Below, piece by piece: positions 39,106 through 48,052 of a DNA stretch of 64,000 bases (its first letter is position 1; each line of letters starts with the position of its first letter). A program made the translations under genes and the position numbers. The stretch lies in assembly GCA_002842045.1 (NCBI GenBank), contig PHBX01000002.1, positions 298,926 through 362,925 of the forward strand, read 5' to 3'. Source of the DNA: Chloroflexi bacterium HGW-Chloroflexi-3 (lineage in GTDB: Bacteria; Chloroflexota; Anaerolineae; Anaerolineales; Anaerolineaceae). The notes under the pieces were generated by a model, which was given only the letters and a program-made list of their open reading frames with translations, did not search any database and had not been told where the DNA came from.

Positions 39106-39564
39106 TTAATTTTGTAATAATTCTTTCACTATCTGGCTAACTTGATTTCCGGGAGCCCTGCCTGCAATTTTTGGTAAGACAATTTTCATCACTTTTCCCA
39201 TTTCAGCTGGTGTGTGTGCACCTATTTCCGCAATACATTCTTTGACAATAAAAGTAATTTCTTCTTGAGATAACCCTGCCGGAAGAAAAGAATTGAGGAT
39301 TTTGATATCATGATGCGCTTCGGCAATTAAATCCTGACGGTTATTTAACTGCGCACCTTCAATAACTTCGTGTCTACTCTTTATTTCCTTGTGGAGAATG
39401 GAAATTACCTCCTCATCCGTCAGAATTTTTCCTTTATCAATCTCATTATTTTTAATACTTGATATGACCATGCGAATGACACGCTTCGAATCGGTATTCG
39501 ATTCTTTCATAGCAACTTTCAATGTTTCTGATAATTGATCTTTTAAACTCAAGTCATACCTCAC
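39106..39564 (-). CDS. yqeY: YqeY/GatB-like domain protein
   Basis: A 152-residue protein of the GatB/YqeY family starting at GTG 39564, where it overlaps the last base of comEA. Typical features are the N-terminal KVAMKESNTDSKRVIRMVISSIKN and the C-terminal tRNA-binding-like part (TPAEMGKVMKIVLPKIAGRAPG). The family resembles the tail domain of amidotransferase GatB and is thought to bind tRNA, with no proven enzymatic role. It sits between comEA and pgpH. Confidence 0.9.
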   Translation of the reverse strand: MRYDLSLKDQLSETLKVAMKESNTDSKRVIRMVISSIKNNEIDKGKILTDEEVISILHKEIKSRHEVIEGAQLNNRQDLIAEAHHDIKILNSFLPAGLSQEEITFIVKECIAEIGAHTPAEMGKVMKIVLPKIAGRAPGNQVSQIVKELLQN

Positions 39565-40115
39565 TAATCCACAGAATTTGTTGCAATTTTATCCCGCAAT
39601 TGATTAAATGTAGCCTCTCCAATTCCAGGGACATTAAGTATATCTTCAATTGTATCAAAATAGCCATAGGTTTCTCTATACAGAACAATCTCTTTTGCTT
39701 TCGTTTCCCCAATACCTGGTAAGAGCATTAGATTTTCTATATCAGCTTCGTTGATATTAATTTTTTCTGAATTGGTTATTGTGATTGTATTTGTCTCTAC
39801 AATTGAGTTATTCGAAGAAATTTGGATATGCTGACCATCGTATAACTTTGAAGCTAAGTTGATGTCAGATTCAGGGGGAATTATTATTTGCGAAATGTTT
39901 ATTAAATCTTCAATACGACTATCAACTGGAAGTAGATAAACACCAGGATTTTCAATATCTCCTGATAAATAAACTTTAATTGGTAAGGGAGTGGGGGCAG
40001 GAACAATTATTATCGGGCTTCCTGAATCTTTTGAATTTAATAACAGAATAGCCCCAGCAATTAAAAACCCAGCGAGGATTGATAATAAATACCAAAAAAA
40101 ATTCGAACCTTTCAT
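39564..40115 (-). CDS. comEA: ComEA-like DNA-binding competence protein
   Basis: A 183-residue protein with an N-terminal membrane anchor (about 7-27), a SLBB domain (IKVYLSGDIENPGVYLLP) and a C-terminal helix-hairpin-helix pair: ININEADIENLMLLPGIG and ILNVPGIGEATF. ComEA binds incoming double-stranded DNA at the cell surface during transformation. No comEC or comEB gene follows. A prepilin peptidase gene lies at 59.2 kb and could act in the same uptake machinery. It heads its operon from a strong leaderless promoter. Confidence 0.9.
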   Translation of the reverse strand: MKGSNFFWYLLSILAGFLIAGAILLLNSKDSGSPIIIVPAPTPLPIKVYLSGDIENPGVYLLPVDSRIEDLINISQIIIPPESDINLASKLYDGQHIQISSNNSIVETNTITITNSEKININEADIENLMLLPGIGETKAKEIVLYRETYGYFDTIEDILNVPGIGEATFNQLRDKIATNSVD

Positions 40116-40121
40116 AAAATA

Positions 40122-40149
40122 AGTATATTTTTAGGATCGAATGTGTCAA
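40122..40149 (-). promoter_or_regulatory. Strong leaderless promoter of the comEA operon
   Basis: Minus strand: consensus -35 TTGACA (40144-40149), 16-base spacer, -10 TATACT (40122-40127), then six bases to the ATG at 40115. No Shine-Dalgarno sequence lies between, so the transcript would begin at the start codon. Confidence 0.65.
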
Positions 40150-40188
40150 GTTTGGTAATTATATTGATTTTTTAAAAATTCTGAAAAC

Positions 40189-41079
40189 TTATTCTTCTTT
40201 GTTTTCTAATTTATACATCGCGTTAAAAGCTGCTATGCTTACTTCTAATATTTTTTCATCAGGTTCATTGGTTGTTAATTTTTGTAGCCACAATCCAGGT
40301 TTAGCAAATAAAGAGATAATCGGGCTTTCCAAATGGTCAGCCGTAAATCGAATATATTCATAAGCTAGCATTGCGATGACCGGTATTAATAATAATCTGG
40401 AGACAATTAATGGCAGCCAACCGAGATCTCCAAGAAAAGTAAACATAATCACAGAAATAAGAACCACATAGAGAATGAAAGCTGTTCCACATCGCGGATG
40501 TTGTAGAGAATATTGTTTCACGATTTCTGGGATTAACTCAACTTTCGCTTCAAAAGCATTGATTGTTTTATGTTCTGCACCATGGTAGGAAAATACTCTT
40601 TTGATGTCAGACATTTTTCCGATGCCCCAGATATAAACGATCACAAAAACTAGACGAATTAATCCTTCAATCAAGTTCTGAACGACATGTGAGAATCCCA
40701 ACCATTGTTCAAGGGCTTTTCCCAATAACGCAGGTATGAGGAAGAATAATCCCATTGCAACTACTAAGGAAATTATTAATGTCAAATATAACGCCGGTCC
40801 CTCAATTTTTTCTTTTTCGTCCTCGGTTTGAAAATTTGCGGATTTTGTTAAATATTTTGTACCTAAACCCAACGCATCCCAAAGAATAAGTAAACCCCTT
40901 AAAAAGGGGACTTTTTTGAGAGGGCTTTGGTAAATTTTTCCTAGTTCTTCCGTTTCTACAATGATTTCTCCATCAGGTTTCCGATATGCGGCAGCCAGAT
41001 ATTTGCTACCGCGCATCAACACTCCCTCAATCAATGCTTGCCCACCATAAGTTGGCAATCTCAGTTTTTCAGTTTTCAT
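40189..41079 (-). CDS. DUF1385 family membrane protein (YqhQ-like)
   Basis: A 296-residue membrane protein of the DUF1385/YqhQ family. It begins with the family motif PTYGGQALIEGVLMRGSKYLA and has four to five hydrophobic helices. In the centre lies FSYHGAEHKTINAFEA, and then LQHPRCGTAFILYV; the His/Cys pattern is conserved in the family. The function is unknown, although family members occur near division and metabolism genes. It overlaps the M20 peptidase gene by four bases. Confidence 0.88.
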   Translation of the reverse strand: MKTEKLRLPTYGGQALIEGVLMRGSKYLAAAYRKPDGEIIVETEELGKIYQSPLKKVPFLRGLLILWDALGLGTKYLTKSANFQTEDEKEKIEGPALYLTLIISLVVAMGLFFLIPALLGKALEQWLGFSHVVQNLIEGLIRLVFVIVYIWGIGKMSDIKRVFSYHGAEHKTINAFEAKVELIPEIVKQYSLQHPRCGTAFILYVVLISVIMFTFLGDLGWLPLIVSRLLLIPVIAMLAYEYIRFTADHLESPIISLFAKPGLWLQKLTTNEPDEKILEVSIAAFNAMYKLENKEE

Positions 41080-42455
41080 TCTATACCTGCATAATTACAG
41101 AAAAAGTGTATTAACGAAAGAATACCTTTTTTCCAGGTAGGGATATGGAGACTTTCATTTGGTGAATGAATTTTATCTTCTGGCAGCCCAAATCCCGTGA
41201 GTACTGAGTCTTTTCCTAGAATTCTTTGCATCGCTGCTACAACTGGAATTGAACCACCTTCGCGTTTGAACAATGGTTTAATTCCCCACTCTGTTTCCAG
41301 TGCTTTTGTTAGGGCGATGACACCAGGATGACTTATATCTGAAATGGATGCCCAACCGCCAGCAAATTGCTTGAGATCCCATTTAACCGTTTGGGGAATA
41401 TTCAACTCTATGAATTTCTTCAATTGATGATAAATCTTTTCAGGATCCTGGTTAGGAACTGTACGCATTGAAATTTTTGCCATAGCCGATGATGGAATGA
41501 TGGTTTTTGAACCTTCACCAGTAAAACCAGAAAGCATTCCATTGATTTCAAGTGTTGGACGAGTGCCAAGTCTCTCTATCGAGTTATAACCTTTTTCACC
41601 CCATAAAGCGGGTGAACCTGTCTGGCGTAATAAATCTTCATCAGAAATTGGTAATCTTGAAAGTTGTTCTCTTTCTTCATCAGAAAATGGAATTACATCT
41701 TCATAAAAACCTGGAAGAGTGACTTTCCAATTATCATCATGCATTTTAGTTATTAATTCAGACAAAACAATGGCAGGATTGTGTATGACGCCACCAAACA
41801 TACCAGAATGGAGATCATGATCCGGACCATATACATTTAATTCAAAATAAGTCAGTCCACGAAGACCATACACTATCGTTGGATTTTGAGCTGAAATCAT
41901 GCCTGAATCCGGATTTAGAATAACATCACATTTTAACAAATCTTTATTATTTGCCAGAAAACCAGCTAAATTTGGAGAACCAATTTCTTCTTCTCCTTCG
42001 ATAATAAATTTAAAATTTACAGGAATTTGACCTGTTGAATTGATCGCATGGTATGCTGCCAGACTCGCAACGATTTGCCCTTTCATGTCAGAAGCACCTC
42101 GACCAAATAACCGGTCGTTTCTGATCGTGGGAGTGAATGGATCTGTTTCCCATAATTCCATTGGATCGGAAGGCTGAACATCATAATGTCCATAGATCAA
42201 AACAGTTAATGGGTCCTTGTAAGTAGATTTTTTTTCCGCAAACACCACAGGATGTCCTTTTGTCTCAAAAATCTGAACATCATGAATATTAAATTGGTTT
42301 AGAATTTCTTTGATAAAATTGGTTGCTTCCAACATATTTGATTTGTGTAATGGATCTGTCGAAATAGATGGAATTTCTATAAAATCTTGTAAAATACCTT
42401 GATAGAAATCATAATTATTCTTACTATACTCAAGAGCATCAGACCTTAATGACAT
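41076..42455 (-). CDS. M20 family dipeptidase/metallopeptidase
   Basis: A 459-residue cytoplasmic zinc peptidase of the M20 family (carnosinase/DapE-like). Metal and catalytic motifs are in order: YGHYDVQP (His-Asp), a GRGASDMKG ligand segment, the general base in EGEEEIGSP, DSG for the second metal, and a late His in EDKIHSPNES. A lid domain sits between about 205 and 315. I chose ATG 42455 because AAAGGAG lies eight bases upstream; the GTG at 42464 has no room for a ribosome site. Its product probably recycles peptides. Confidence 0.9.
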   Translation of the reverse strand: MSLRSDALEYSKNNYDFYQGILQDFIEIPSISTDPLHKSNMLEATNFIKEILNQFNIHDVQIFETKGHPVVFAEKKSTYKDPLTVLIYGHYDVQPSDPMELWETDPFTPTIRNDRLFGRGASDMKGQIVASLAAYHAINSTGQIPVNFKFIIEGEEEIGSPNLAGFLANNKDLLKCDVILNPDSGMISAQNPTIVYGLRGLTYFELNVYGPDHDLHSGMFGGVIHNPAIVLSELITKMHDDNWKVTLPGFYEDVIPFSDEEREQLSRLPISDEDLLRQTGSPALWGEKGYNSIERLGTRPTLEINGMLSGFTGEGSKTIIPSSAMAKISMRTVPNQDPEKIYHQLKKFIELNIPQTVKWDLKQFAGGWASISDISHPGVIALTKALETEWGIKPLFKREGGSIPVVAAMQRILGKDSVLTGFGLPEDKIHSPNESLHIPTWKKGILSLIHFFCNYAGIE

Positions 42456-42570
42456 GTTAACCACTCCTTTGTTTTAATTCGAACCTGATTATAAAGTAAA
42501 TCCCGGATAAAGGTAAATTAATATCCAAAATAGATTAGACAAATTAAATTGATAGGTAAAGGAGCCACAA

Positions 42571-43914
42571 ATGATTATCACCAATGGAAAAATAATCACC
42601 TGGACAAAACCAAATGAGATTATTGAAAATAAATCAATCTTAATTGAAGGAAACGTAATTAAAAGAATAGATACTTTCGAAAATTTATTACAAGAAAGTC
42701 CAAGTGAAGAGATTGTTGACGCAAAAGGTCAATTTGTTATGCCTGGATTAATTTGCGCTCATACTCATTTTTATGGAGCTTACTCGCGAGGTTTATCCAT
42801 CCAGGGTGATCCTCCAACTGCTTTTCCAGAAATTCTAAGTAATCTTTGGTGGTCCTTAGACAAGGCATTGAATGAAGAAAGTGTTGCATCCTCCGCCTGG
42901 GTGTGTATCATTGATGCGATTAAGCATGGAAATACTTGTTTATTCGATCATCACGCATCTCCTAATGCGATTACCGATTCTTTGGATGTAATTGCTGATG
43001 TTGTTGATCAATCCGGGATAAGAGCATCGTTATGTTATGAAGTAACCGATCGGGATGGGGATGGGAAAACCCATGATGGAATAAATGAAAATGTAAGGTT
43101 CTTGACCAGAATTAATAATGGTGACAATTTGAATGGAAGATTAGCAGCTTTGTTTGGGTTCCACGCCAGTTTAACACTATCAGATAAAACGCTTGAATTA
43201 AGCCAAAGCATGGCACCTTCAGGAAGCGGTTTTCATATTCATGTTGCAGAACACACTGTGGACGAATATGATAGTTTAAAAAAATCAGGATTGCGTGTAG
43301 TAGATCGGTTACTAAAAAATAATGTTTTGAATGAGAGATCAATTGTTGCCCATGCTGTCCATGTTGATGCAAAGGAAGTCAATATCCTGGCAGAAACAAA
43401 AACCTGGGTGGCACATCAACCACGATCAAATATGAACAATGCAGTAGGTATTGGAAATATTGAATCAATGATGCGAGCAGGTGTAAAAGTTTGTCTGGGT
43501 AATGATGGGTTTTCCAATACAATGTGGGATGAATGGAAAACTGCTTATCTGGTTCACAAATTAGTAAACCTTGACCCAAGAAGAATGGGTGGTTACGATG
43601 TTATTGAGATGGCAGTTTATCAAAATTCAGCTTTGGCCTCTCAACAATTTAATTTACCAATTGGTTCTATCATTCCTGGTGCGCAAGCTGATTTGATTTT
43701 TGTGGATTATCTACCATTTACTGATATTAATTCAAGTAATTTACCCTGGCATATTTTGTTTGGTATGCATCATAGTATGATAACAATGACCATGGTGGCA
43801 GGAAAAATCCTTATGAAAAATAAGGAACTTGTTAATATTGATGAGAATAAAATTTATAGTCAAGCTTATCGATTGCATAAAGAGGTTTGGGATCGATATT
43901 ACAATCAATTTTAA
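42571..43914 (+). CDS. ssnA: Aminohydrolase SsnA (amidohydrolase superfamily)
   Basis: A 447-residue metal-dependent hydrolase related to guanine, 8-oxoguanine and cytosine deaminases. Metal ligands: HTHFYG (66-71 region), HIHVAEH with HAVHVD (His/Glu/His), and LGNDGFS (Asp). The YGAYSRGLSIQ and LWWSLDK patterns match SsnA, the enzyme that is a marker of selenium-dependent molybdenum hydroxylase clusters. It may convert guanine-type amino purines to a substrate of the hydroxylase encoded downstream. It heads the island, with AAAGGAG before the start. Confidence 0.85.
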   Translation: MIITNGKIITWTKPNEIIENKSILIEGNVIKRIDTFENLLQESPSEEIVDAKGQFVMPGLICAHTHFYGAYSRGLSIQGDPPTAFPEILSNLWWSLDKALNEESVASSAWVCIIDAIKHGNTCLFDHHASPNAITDSLDVIADVVDQSGIRASLCYEVTDRDGDGKTHDGINENVRFLTRINNGDNLNGRLAALFGFHASLTLSDKTLELSQSMAPSGSGFHIHVAEHTVDEYDSLKKSGLRVVDRLLKNNVLNERSIVAHAVHVDAKEVNILAETKTWVAHQPRSNMNNAVGIGNIESMMRAGVKVCLGNDGFSNTMWDEWKTAYLVHKLVNLDPRRMGGYDVIEMAVYQNSALASQQFNLPIGSIIPGAQADLIFVDYLPFTDINSSNLPWHILFGMHHSMITMTMVAGKILMKNKELVNIDENKIYSQAYRLHKEVWDRYYNQF

Positions 43915-43935
43915 TAATATAAAAGGATGGAGTAA

Positions 43936-44586
43936 ATGAAAATTGCAATATTAGGCGGTACAGGCAAAGAAGGCATGGGAATTGGTTACAGATGGGCAAA
44001 AGCTGGTCATGAAATTACGATTGGTTCCAGGCAAGAAAGTAAAGCATTGGAAGCAGCTGCAAAACTGCAAGAAATGCTTGGTAATGAAATGAAAATTGCT
44101 GGAAAGGAAAATTTAGAGGCAGCAAAAGAAGCTGAATTACTTGTGTTAACTGTTCCATTCAATGCACACAAAGCAATGTGTGAATATATTAAAGAAGCAA
44201 GTCAGGGCAAAATTGTCATTGATGTAACTGTACCACTTGTTCCTCCCAAAGTTACGAAGGTTCAGATGCCACCTGCTGGAAGTGCAACACTTGAAGCAAA
44301 AGAAGTTTTTGGAGAAAATACCAGTGTTGTGGCAGCTTTTCAGAACATCTCTTATGAACATCTACTAGAGGATGGAGAAGTTGCCTGTGATGTATTAGTA
44401 ACTGGTGATAGCAAAGCTTCTAGAGAAGCCGTTATTAAACTGGTTCAGGATGCTGGACTTGTGGGTATTGACGCAGGCCCGATCGAAAATTCTGTTGTAG
44501 TTGAAGGTTTAACATCAATATTAATAGGCATCAATAAACAATTTGGAATTCATGATGCTGGTATTAAAATAACCGGGATATCTTAA
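43936..44586 (+). CDS. npdG: F420H2:NADP+ oxidoreductase-like protein (Npd/Fno)
   Basis: A 216-residue protein with an N-terminal Rossmann fold. The ILGGTGKEGMGIGYRWAKAGHEI start and SRQES motif are typical of NADPH:F420 oxidoreductase, which moves hydride between F420 and NADP. The second half has the VDVTVPLVPP and VAAFQNIS segments seen in the family. It lies directly before cofE (ATG follows its stop immediately) and is thus part of the F420 block. A strong AAAGGATGGAG precedes its start. Confidence 0.88.
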   Translation: MKIAILGGTGKEGMGIGYRWAKAGHEITIGSRQESKALEAAAKLQEMLGNEMKIAGKENLEAAKEAELLVLTVPFNAHKAMCEYIKEASQGKIVIDVTVPLVPPKVTKVQMPPAGSATLEAKEVFGENTSVVAAFQNISYEHLLEDGEVACDVLVTGDSKASREAVIKLVQDAGLVGIDAGPIENSVVVEGLTSILIGINKQFGIHDAGIKITGIS

Positions 44587-45354
44587 ATGAATTTATCGGT
44601 CGCTGCATTCGAAAATTTTCCGGAGGTAGAAATTTCTTCTTTTCTACCTGAAACAATATTAAAGTCTGCCATAGAAAATAAATGGTCCTGGGAAGAAGGA
44701 GATATTGTTGTAATTGCTCAAAAAGTTGTATCTAAATCCGAAAACCGTCTCGTCAACTTAATGGATGTAAAGCCCGGAACCCAGGCCATTAACTATGGAA
44801 AATCTACAGGAAAAGATCCAAGATTAGTTGAGCTAATATTGCGGGAATCGAAGAAAGTAATTCGCACAAGAAATGGATTGATGATCGTACAACATAATTT
44901 AGGATTTATTTGTGCAAATGCAGGAATTGATCACTCGAATGTAAAAGGATTAGACGAAAACCTTGATTGTTGGGTGCTTTTATTACCTCAAGATCCAGAT
45001 AAATCAGCTTCCAATATTCGCGAATTTATCAAAAATGAAACTGGAAAAAATGTTGGAGTTCTCATCATAGATTCCCATGGACGACCCTGGCGGAAGGGTA
45101 TAGTAGGTGTAGCTATTGGTGTAAGCGGGGTACCAGCTTTAATTGATAGGAGAGGTTACAAAGATAGATATGGATACCTATTACGAGTGACAGAAATTGG
45201 AGCCGCTGACGAATTAGCAGCAACAGCTTCAATCTTAATGGGACAGGCGGATGAAGGCCGCCCGGTAGTTGTAATTCGAGGATTTCCATACCCATTAAGA
45301 GAAAGTTATACAAATGAATTGTTTCGTAGTGAAAATGATGATTTATTTAGATAG
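44587..45354 (+). CDS. cofE: Coenzyme F420-0:L-glutamate ligase CofE
   Basis: A 255-residue F420 gamma-glutamyl ligase, adding glutamate residues to F420-0 with GTP. Family motifs are GDIVVIAQKVVSKSENRLV (38-56), the VRLILRESK region, LGFICANAGIDHSNV (nucleotide and F420 site), and the DSHGRPWRKG motif. There is no fused nitroreductase domain of the kind seen in actinobacterial FbiB. ATG follows the npdG stop directly. cofD, cofG and cofH are absent from the window. Confidence 0.92.
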   Translation: MNLSVAAFENFPEVEISSFLPETILKSAIENKWSWEEGDIVVIAQKVVSKSENRLVNLMDVKPGTQAINYGKSTGKDPRLVELILRESKKVIRTRNGLMIVQHNLGFICANAGIDHSNVKGLDENLDCWVLLLPQDPDKSASNIREFIKNETGKNVGVLIIDSHGRPWRKGIVGVAIGVSGVPALIDRRGYKDRYGYLLRVTEIGAADELAATASILMGQADEGRPVVVIRGFPYPLRESYTNELFRSENDDLFR

Positions 45355-45437
45355 ATAAATTTTCTTAATATTGTATAATTGAGTTGTCTGACATTTCATA
45401 ATATGAATCAAGATTAATCTGGGATTGGAGTCAAACC

Positions 45438-46067
45438 ATGAGCTTATGGGTGATTATTCCAGTAAAACCCTTAAGACGATCTAAATCAAAATTAACAAAT
45501 ATTTTATCCGAAGAAGATAGGGCGATTCTTTATTTAAATTTGTATGAAAATACATTAAAAGCATTGAAACAAATTAAAGTACCTCACCAAGTTCTTGTTG
45601 TCAGCAAGGATTCCTCCGTATTGTCTTTAGCCAGATCTTACAATGCAAAGACGCTTCAGGAGGATGGTGATAGTGGTTTAAATTTAGCTTTAAAAAAAGC
45701 AATTCAGGTTGTTAAAGCTTATTCAGCACAATCTGTATTGATTTTACCAGCGGATTTGCCTTTCATTACGAAAGAAGATATTGAAGGAGTAATGGAATAT
45801 TCAGTGGAATATTCATTTATGTTGATATCACCGGATAGAAAAATGAGCGGGACAAATCTTTTATTTATGTCTCCGCCAGATATGATTGATTTTAGTTATG
45901 GCCCTGGGTCATTTGAAAGACATGTTCGTCAAGCTCAAGCCCAAAACGTGCATCTTGAAGTGAGGAAATTTGATAGTGCTGAATTAGATATAGATTCTCC
46001 AGAAGATTTTGAATTGTACAAAAAATTAATCAATTTCGAGGATAAAAACCAATATTTAAGGATTTAA
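45438..46067 (+). CDS. cofC: 2-phospho-L-lactate/PEP guanylyltransferase CofC
   Basis: A 209-residue nucleotidyltransferase of the CofC/FbiD type that makes the GDP- or dehydro-lactyl-pyrophosphoryl precursor of F420. The start WVIIPVKPLRRSKSKLT is the family's nucleotide loop, and the VLILPADLPF segment carries the metal Asp. The rest fits the single-domain Rossmann-like fold. It follows cofE after 83 bases and is followed nine bases later by an LLM-class enzyme, so it belongs to the F420 block. Confidence 0.9.
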   Translation: MSLWVIIPVKPLRRSKSKLTNILSEEDRAILYLNLYENTLKALKQIKVPHQVLVVSKDSSVLSLARSYNAKTLQEDGDSGLNLALKKAIQVVKAYSAQSVLILPADLPFITKEDIEGVMEYSVEYSFMLISPDRKMSGTNLLFMSPPDMIDFSYGPGSFERHVRQAQAQNVHLEVRKFDSAELDIDSPEDFELYKKLINFEDKNQYLRI

Positions 46068-46079
46068 TAAGGAGGAATG

Positions 46080-47078
46080 ATGTTTGAACGTGTTGCATTA
46101 TATTTACAGGACTCACACGATTTAAGAGATGGATTAGATTATGTGAAGATGGCAGAAGATTATGGTTTTGAAGCCGTCTGGCAGGCAGAAAGTCGACTTG
46201 TCCGTGATGCTATAGTACCTATGGCTGCTTATGCTGCTGTCACAGAAAGATTGAAAGTTGGTTCAGGGGTAATTAATAACTGGACCAGAAATATTGGTTT
46301 ATTAGCTGCCACATTCCTTACGCTGGATGACCTTGCTCCTGATCGAATAATTTGTGGAATTGGTGCCTGGTGGGATCCGCTTGCCAAAAATGTGGGAATT
46401 AATCGTTCAAAATCTCTTTTAGCTATGCGCGAGACAGTCGAAGTTTTCAAGCGATTACTCAATATGGAAAGAGTCTCATTTGAGGGAGAATTTATTCAGG
46501 TATCCGGAATTGAATTAGATGTTGTTCATGGTAGACGAGAACCCAGAAATGTCCCCATTATGATTGGTGCAACCGGGGATAAAATGATGGAAATGACGGG
46601 CGAAATAGCCGATGGATGTGTTCTCAATTATTGTGTTCCCCCTGAATATAATCTAAAAGCACTTGAATTATTGGATAAAGGTGCCAAAAAAGTAGGTAGA
46701 AGGTTTGATGATATCGATAGGCCACAACTAGTAGTTTGCTCTGTGGATGAAGATCATGATAAAGCGATTGATACAACGAGAGAATTGCTAACTCAATATC
46801 TTGCGCAACAACCACATATTGCAAAGGCTTCAGGTGTTTCTTCGGATGTTGTCGCAGAAATTCAATCTATTCTTGGTTGGCCTGCCACGCATGAGCAAAT
46901 TCAAAAAGCAAAGCATCTGGTACCTGAGGATCTTATTTTGAGGATTACTGCATCTGGAACTCCCGATGAAGCAAGAACCAAAGTAGCAGAATATATTAAG
47001 AATGGTTGTACTTGCCCAATTTTATATCCGGTTGGTGGAAACGTGGAAACTTTATTGAAAACATTTGCTACAAAATAA
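46080..47078 (+). CDS. LLM-class F420-dependent oxidoreductase
   Basis: About 332 residues, of the luciferase-like monooxygenase fold, F420-dependent branch (Mer/FGD-like TIM barrel). F420-type features are [30 protein letters not shown] (a non-prolyl cis-peptide site is likely), and [25 protein letters not shown] chose ATG 46080 because AAGGAGG is too close to the ATG at 46077. The substrate is unknown. Position between cofC and xdhC makes it the best candidate consumer of the F420H2 produced here. Confidence 0.85.
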   Translation: MFERVALYLQDSHDLRDGLDYVKMAEDYGFEAVWQAESRLVRDAIVPMAAYAAVTERLKVGSGVINNWTRNIGLLAATFLTLDDLAPDRIICGIGAWWDPLAKNVGINRSKSLLAMRETVEVFKRLLNMERVSFEGEFIQVSGIELDVVHGRREPRNVPIMIGATGDKMMEMTGEIADGCVLNYCVPPEYNLKALELLDKGAKKVGRRFDDIDRPQLVVCSVDEDHDKAIDTTRELLTQYLAQQPHIAKASGVSSDVVAEIQSILGWPATHEQIQKAKHLVPEDLILRITASGTPDEARTKVAEYIKNGCTCPILYPVGGNVETLLKTFATK

Positions 47079-47089
47079 ATTGTTAATCA

Positions 47090-47138
47090 ATGGCTTTATG
47101 GATGAAGCGATTCTGTTTCACCATAAAGCCATTTTTTT
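47090..47138 (+). terminator. Rho-independent terminator after the F420 block
   Basis: A perfect 12-base inverted repeat ATGGCTTTATGG/CCATAAAGCCAT (47090-47101 and 47121-47132) with four more pairs inside (TGAA/TTCA), followed by seven T. It lies 12 bases after the LLM gene stop and separates the F420 genes from xdhC, so the two halves of the island have separate transcripts. Confidence 0.85.
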
Positions 47139-47200
47139 CGACTTAGAATAGGAAATAATTAAATCAATTCATTTGATGTAATTATCAGGAATTAGCAAAT

Positions 47201-47228
47201 TTGGTTATAAATTATTTAAACTGATAAC
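47201..47228 (+). promoter_or_regulatory. Weak leaderless promoter candidate of xdhC
   Basis: -35-like TTGGTT (47201-47206), 16-base spacer, -10-like GATAAC (47223-47228), then five bases to the ATG at 47234, again without a Shine-Dalgarno sequence. It follows the terminator. The match to consensus is poor. Confidence 0.3.
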
Positions 47229-47233
47229 AAATT

Positions 47234-48052
47234 ATGAATATATTTTCAGAAATAAATAAAATCGAATCTGATGGCATGACAGCAGTACTATGTATTGTAA
47301 CGAAAACACAAGGATCTACTCCACGTCATGCTGGTTCAAAAATGATTGTATACTCTGATGGTCGGACCGTTGGAACTGTTGGTGGTGGTGAAATTGAATC
47401 TCTCTGTATAACTGAAGCCATTCATTTAATCAAAAACGGCCATACCCAAACGTTACATTACAAATTAGTTAACCCCGAACAAGGAGATCCTGGCGTCTGT
47501 GGTGGCGAAGTAGATGTTTATTTGGAAGTCGTAGGAAAAAAACAAAAAATTCTTATTATTGGTGCCGGTCATGTTGGAAAACAGTTATCTTTTTTAGCAA
47601 ATTGGCTGGGATTTGATGTATTCGTGATCGATGACCGCGAAGAATTATTATCTGAAAAAAACTTGCCAGACGTTTCTGAACGTTTTACAAATTTAGAAAA
47701 ATTATTGGAAACTTACTCTGATTTTAAAGCATTCAATTTGTTTGTTGTGATGACAACCCGTAGCCTGGAAATCGACGTGAAGTATCTACCAGAAATTTTA
47801 AAATTAGATCCTCGATATATTGGGGTTATTGGTTCCAAAAAACGTTGGATAAGAACAACTGAATTGTTGTTAAATGATGGTATATTGGAATCAGAAATTG
47901 AAAAAATTTTCTCTCCTATAGGTCTGGATCTTAAAAGTGAAACACCTGAAGAAATTGCTCTGTCAATCATGGCTGAAATATTAAAGGTGAAAAATGATGC
48001 TTCAGGTGAGAATTTAAGATATTTTTGGAGGAAAAAAATTGATGTGGAATAA
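47234..48052 (+). CDS. xdhC: XdhC family molybdenum-enzyme maturation factor
   Basis: A 272-residue XdhC/CoxI protein, which binds molybdenum cofactor and delivers it, sulfurated, to xanthine dehydrogenase. The N-terminal XdhC domain has CIVTKTQGSTPRHAGSKM, VGGGEIES and a cysteine in GVCGGEVDVYLE. The C-terminal Rossmann domain has ILIIGAGHVGKQL and GVIGSKKRW. It overlaps the hydroxylase FAD subunit start by 11 bases, supporting a joint role. Confidence 0.92.
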   Translation: MNIFSEINKIESDGMTAVLCIVTKTQGSTPRHAGSKMIVYSDGRTVGTVGGGEIESLCITEAIHLIKNGHTQTLHYKLVNPEQGDPGVCGGEVDVYLEVVGKKQKILIIGAGHVGKQLSFLANWLGFDVFVIDDREELLSEKNLPDVSERFTNLEKLLETYSDFKAFNLFVVMTTRSLEIDVKYLPEILKLDPRYIGVIGSKKRWIRTTELLLNDGILESEIEKIFSPIGLDLKSETPEEIALSIMAEILKVKNDASGENLRYFWRKKIDVE

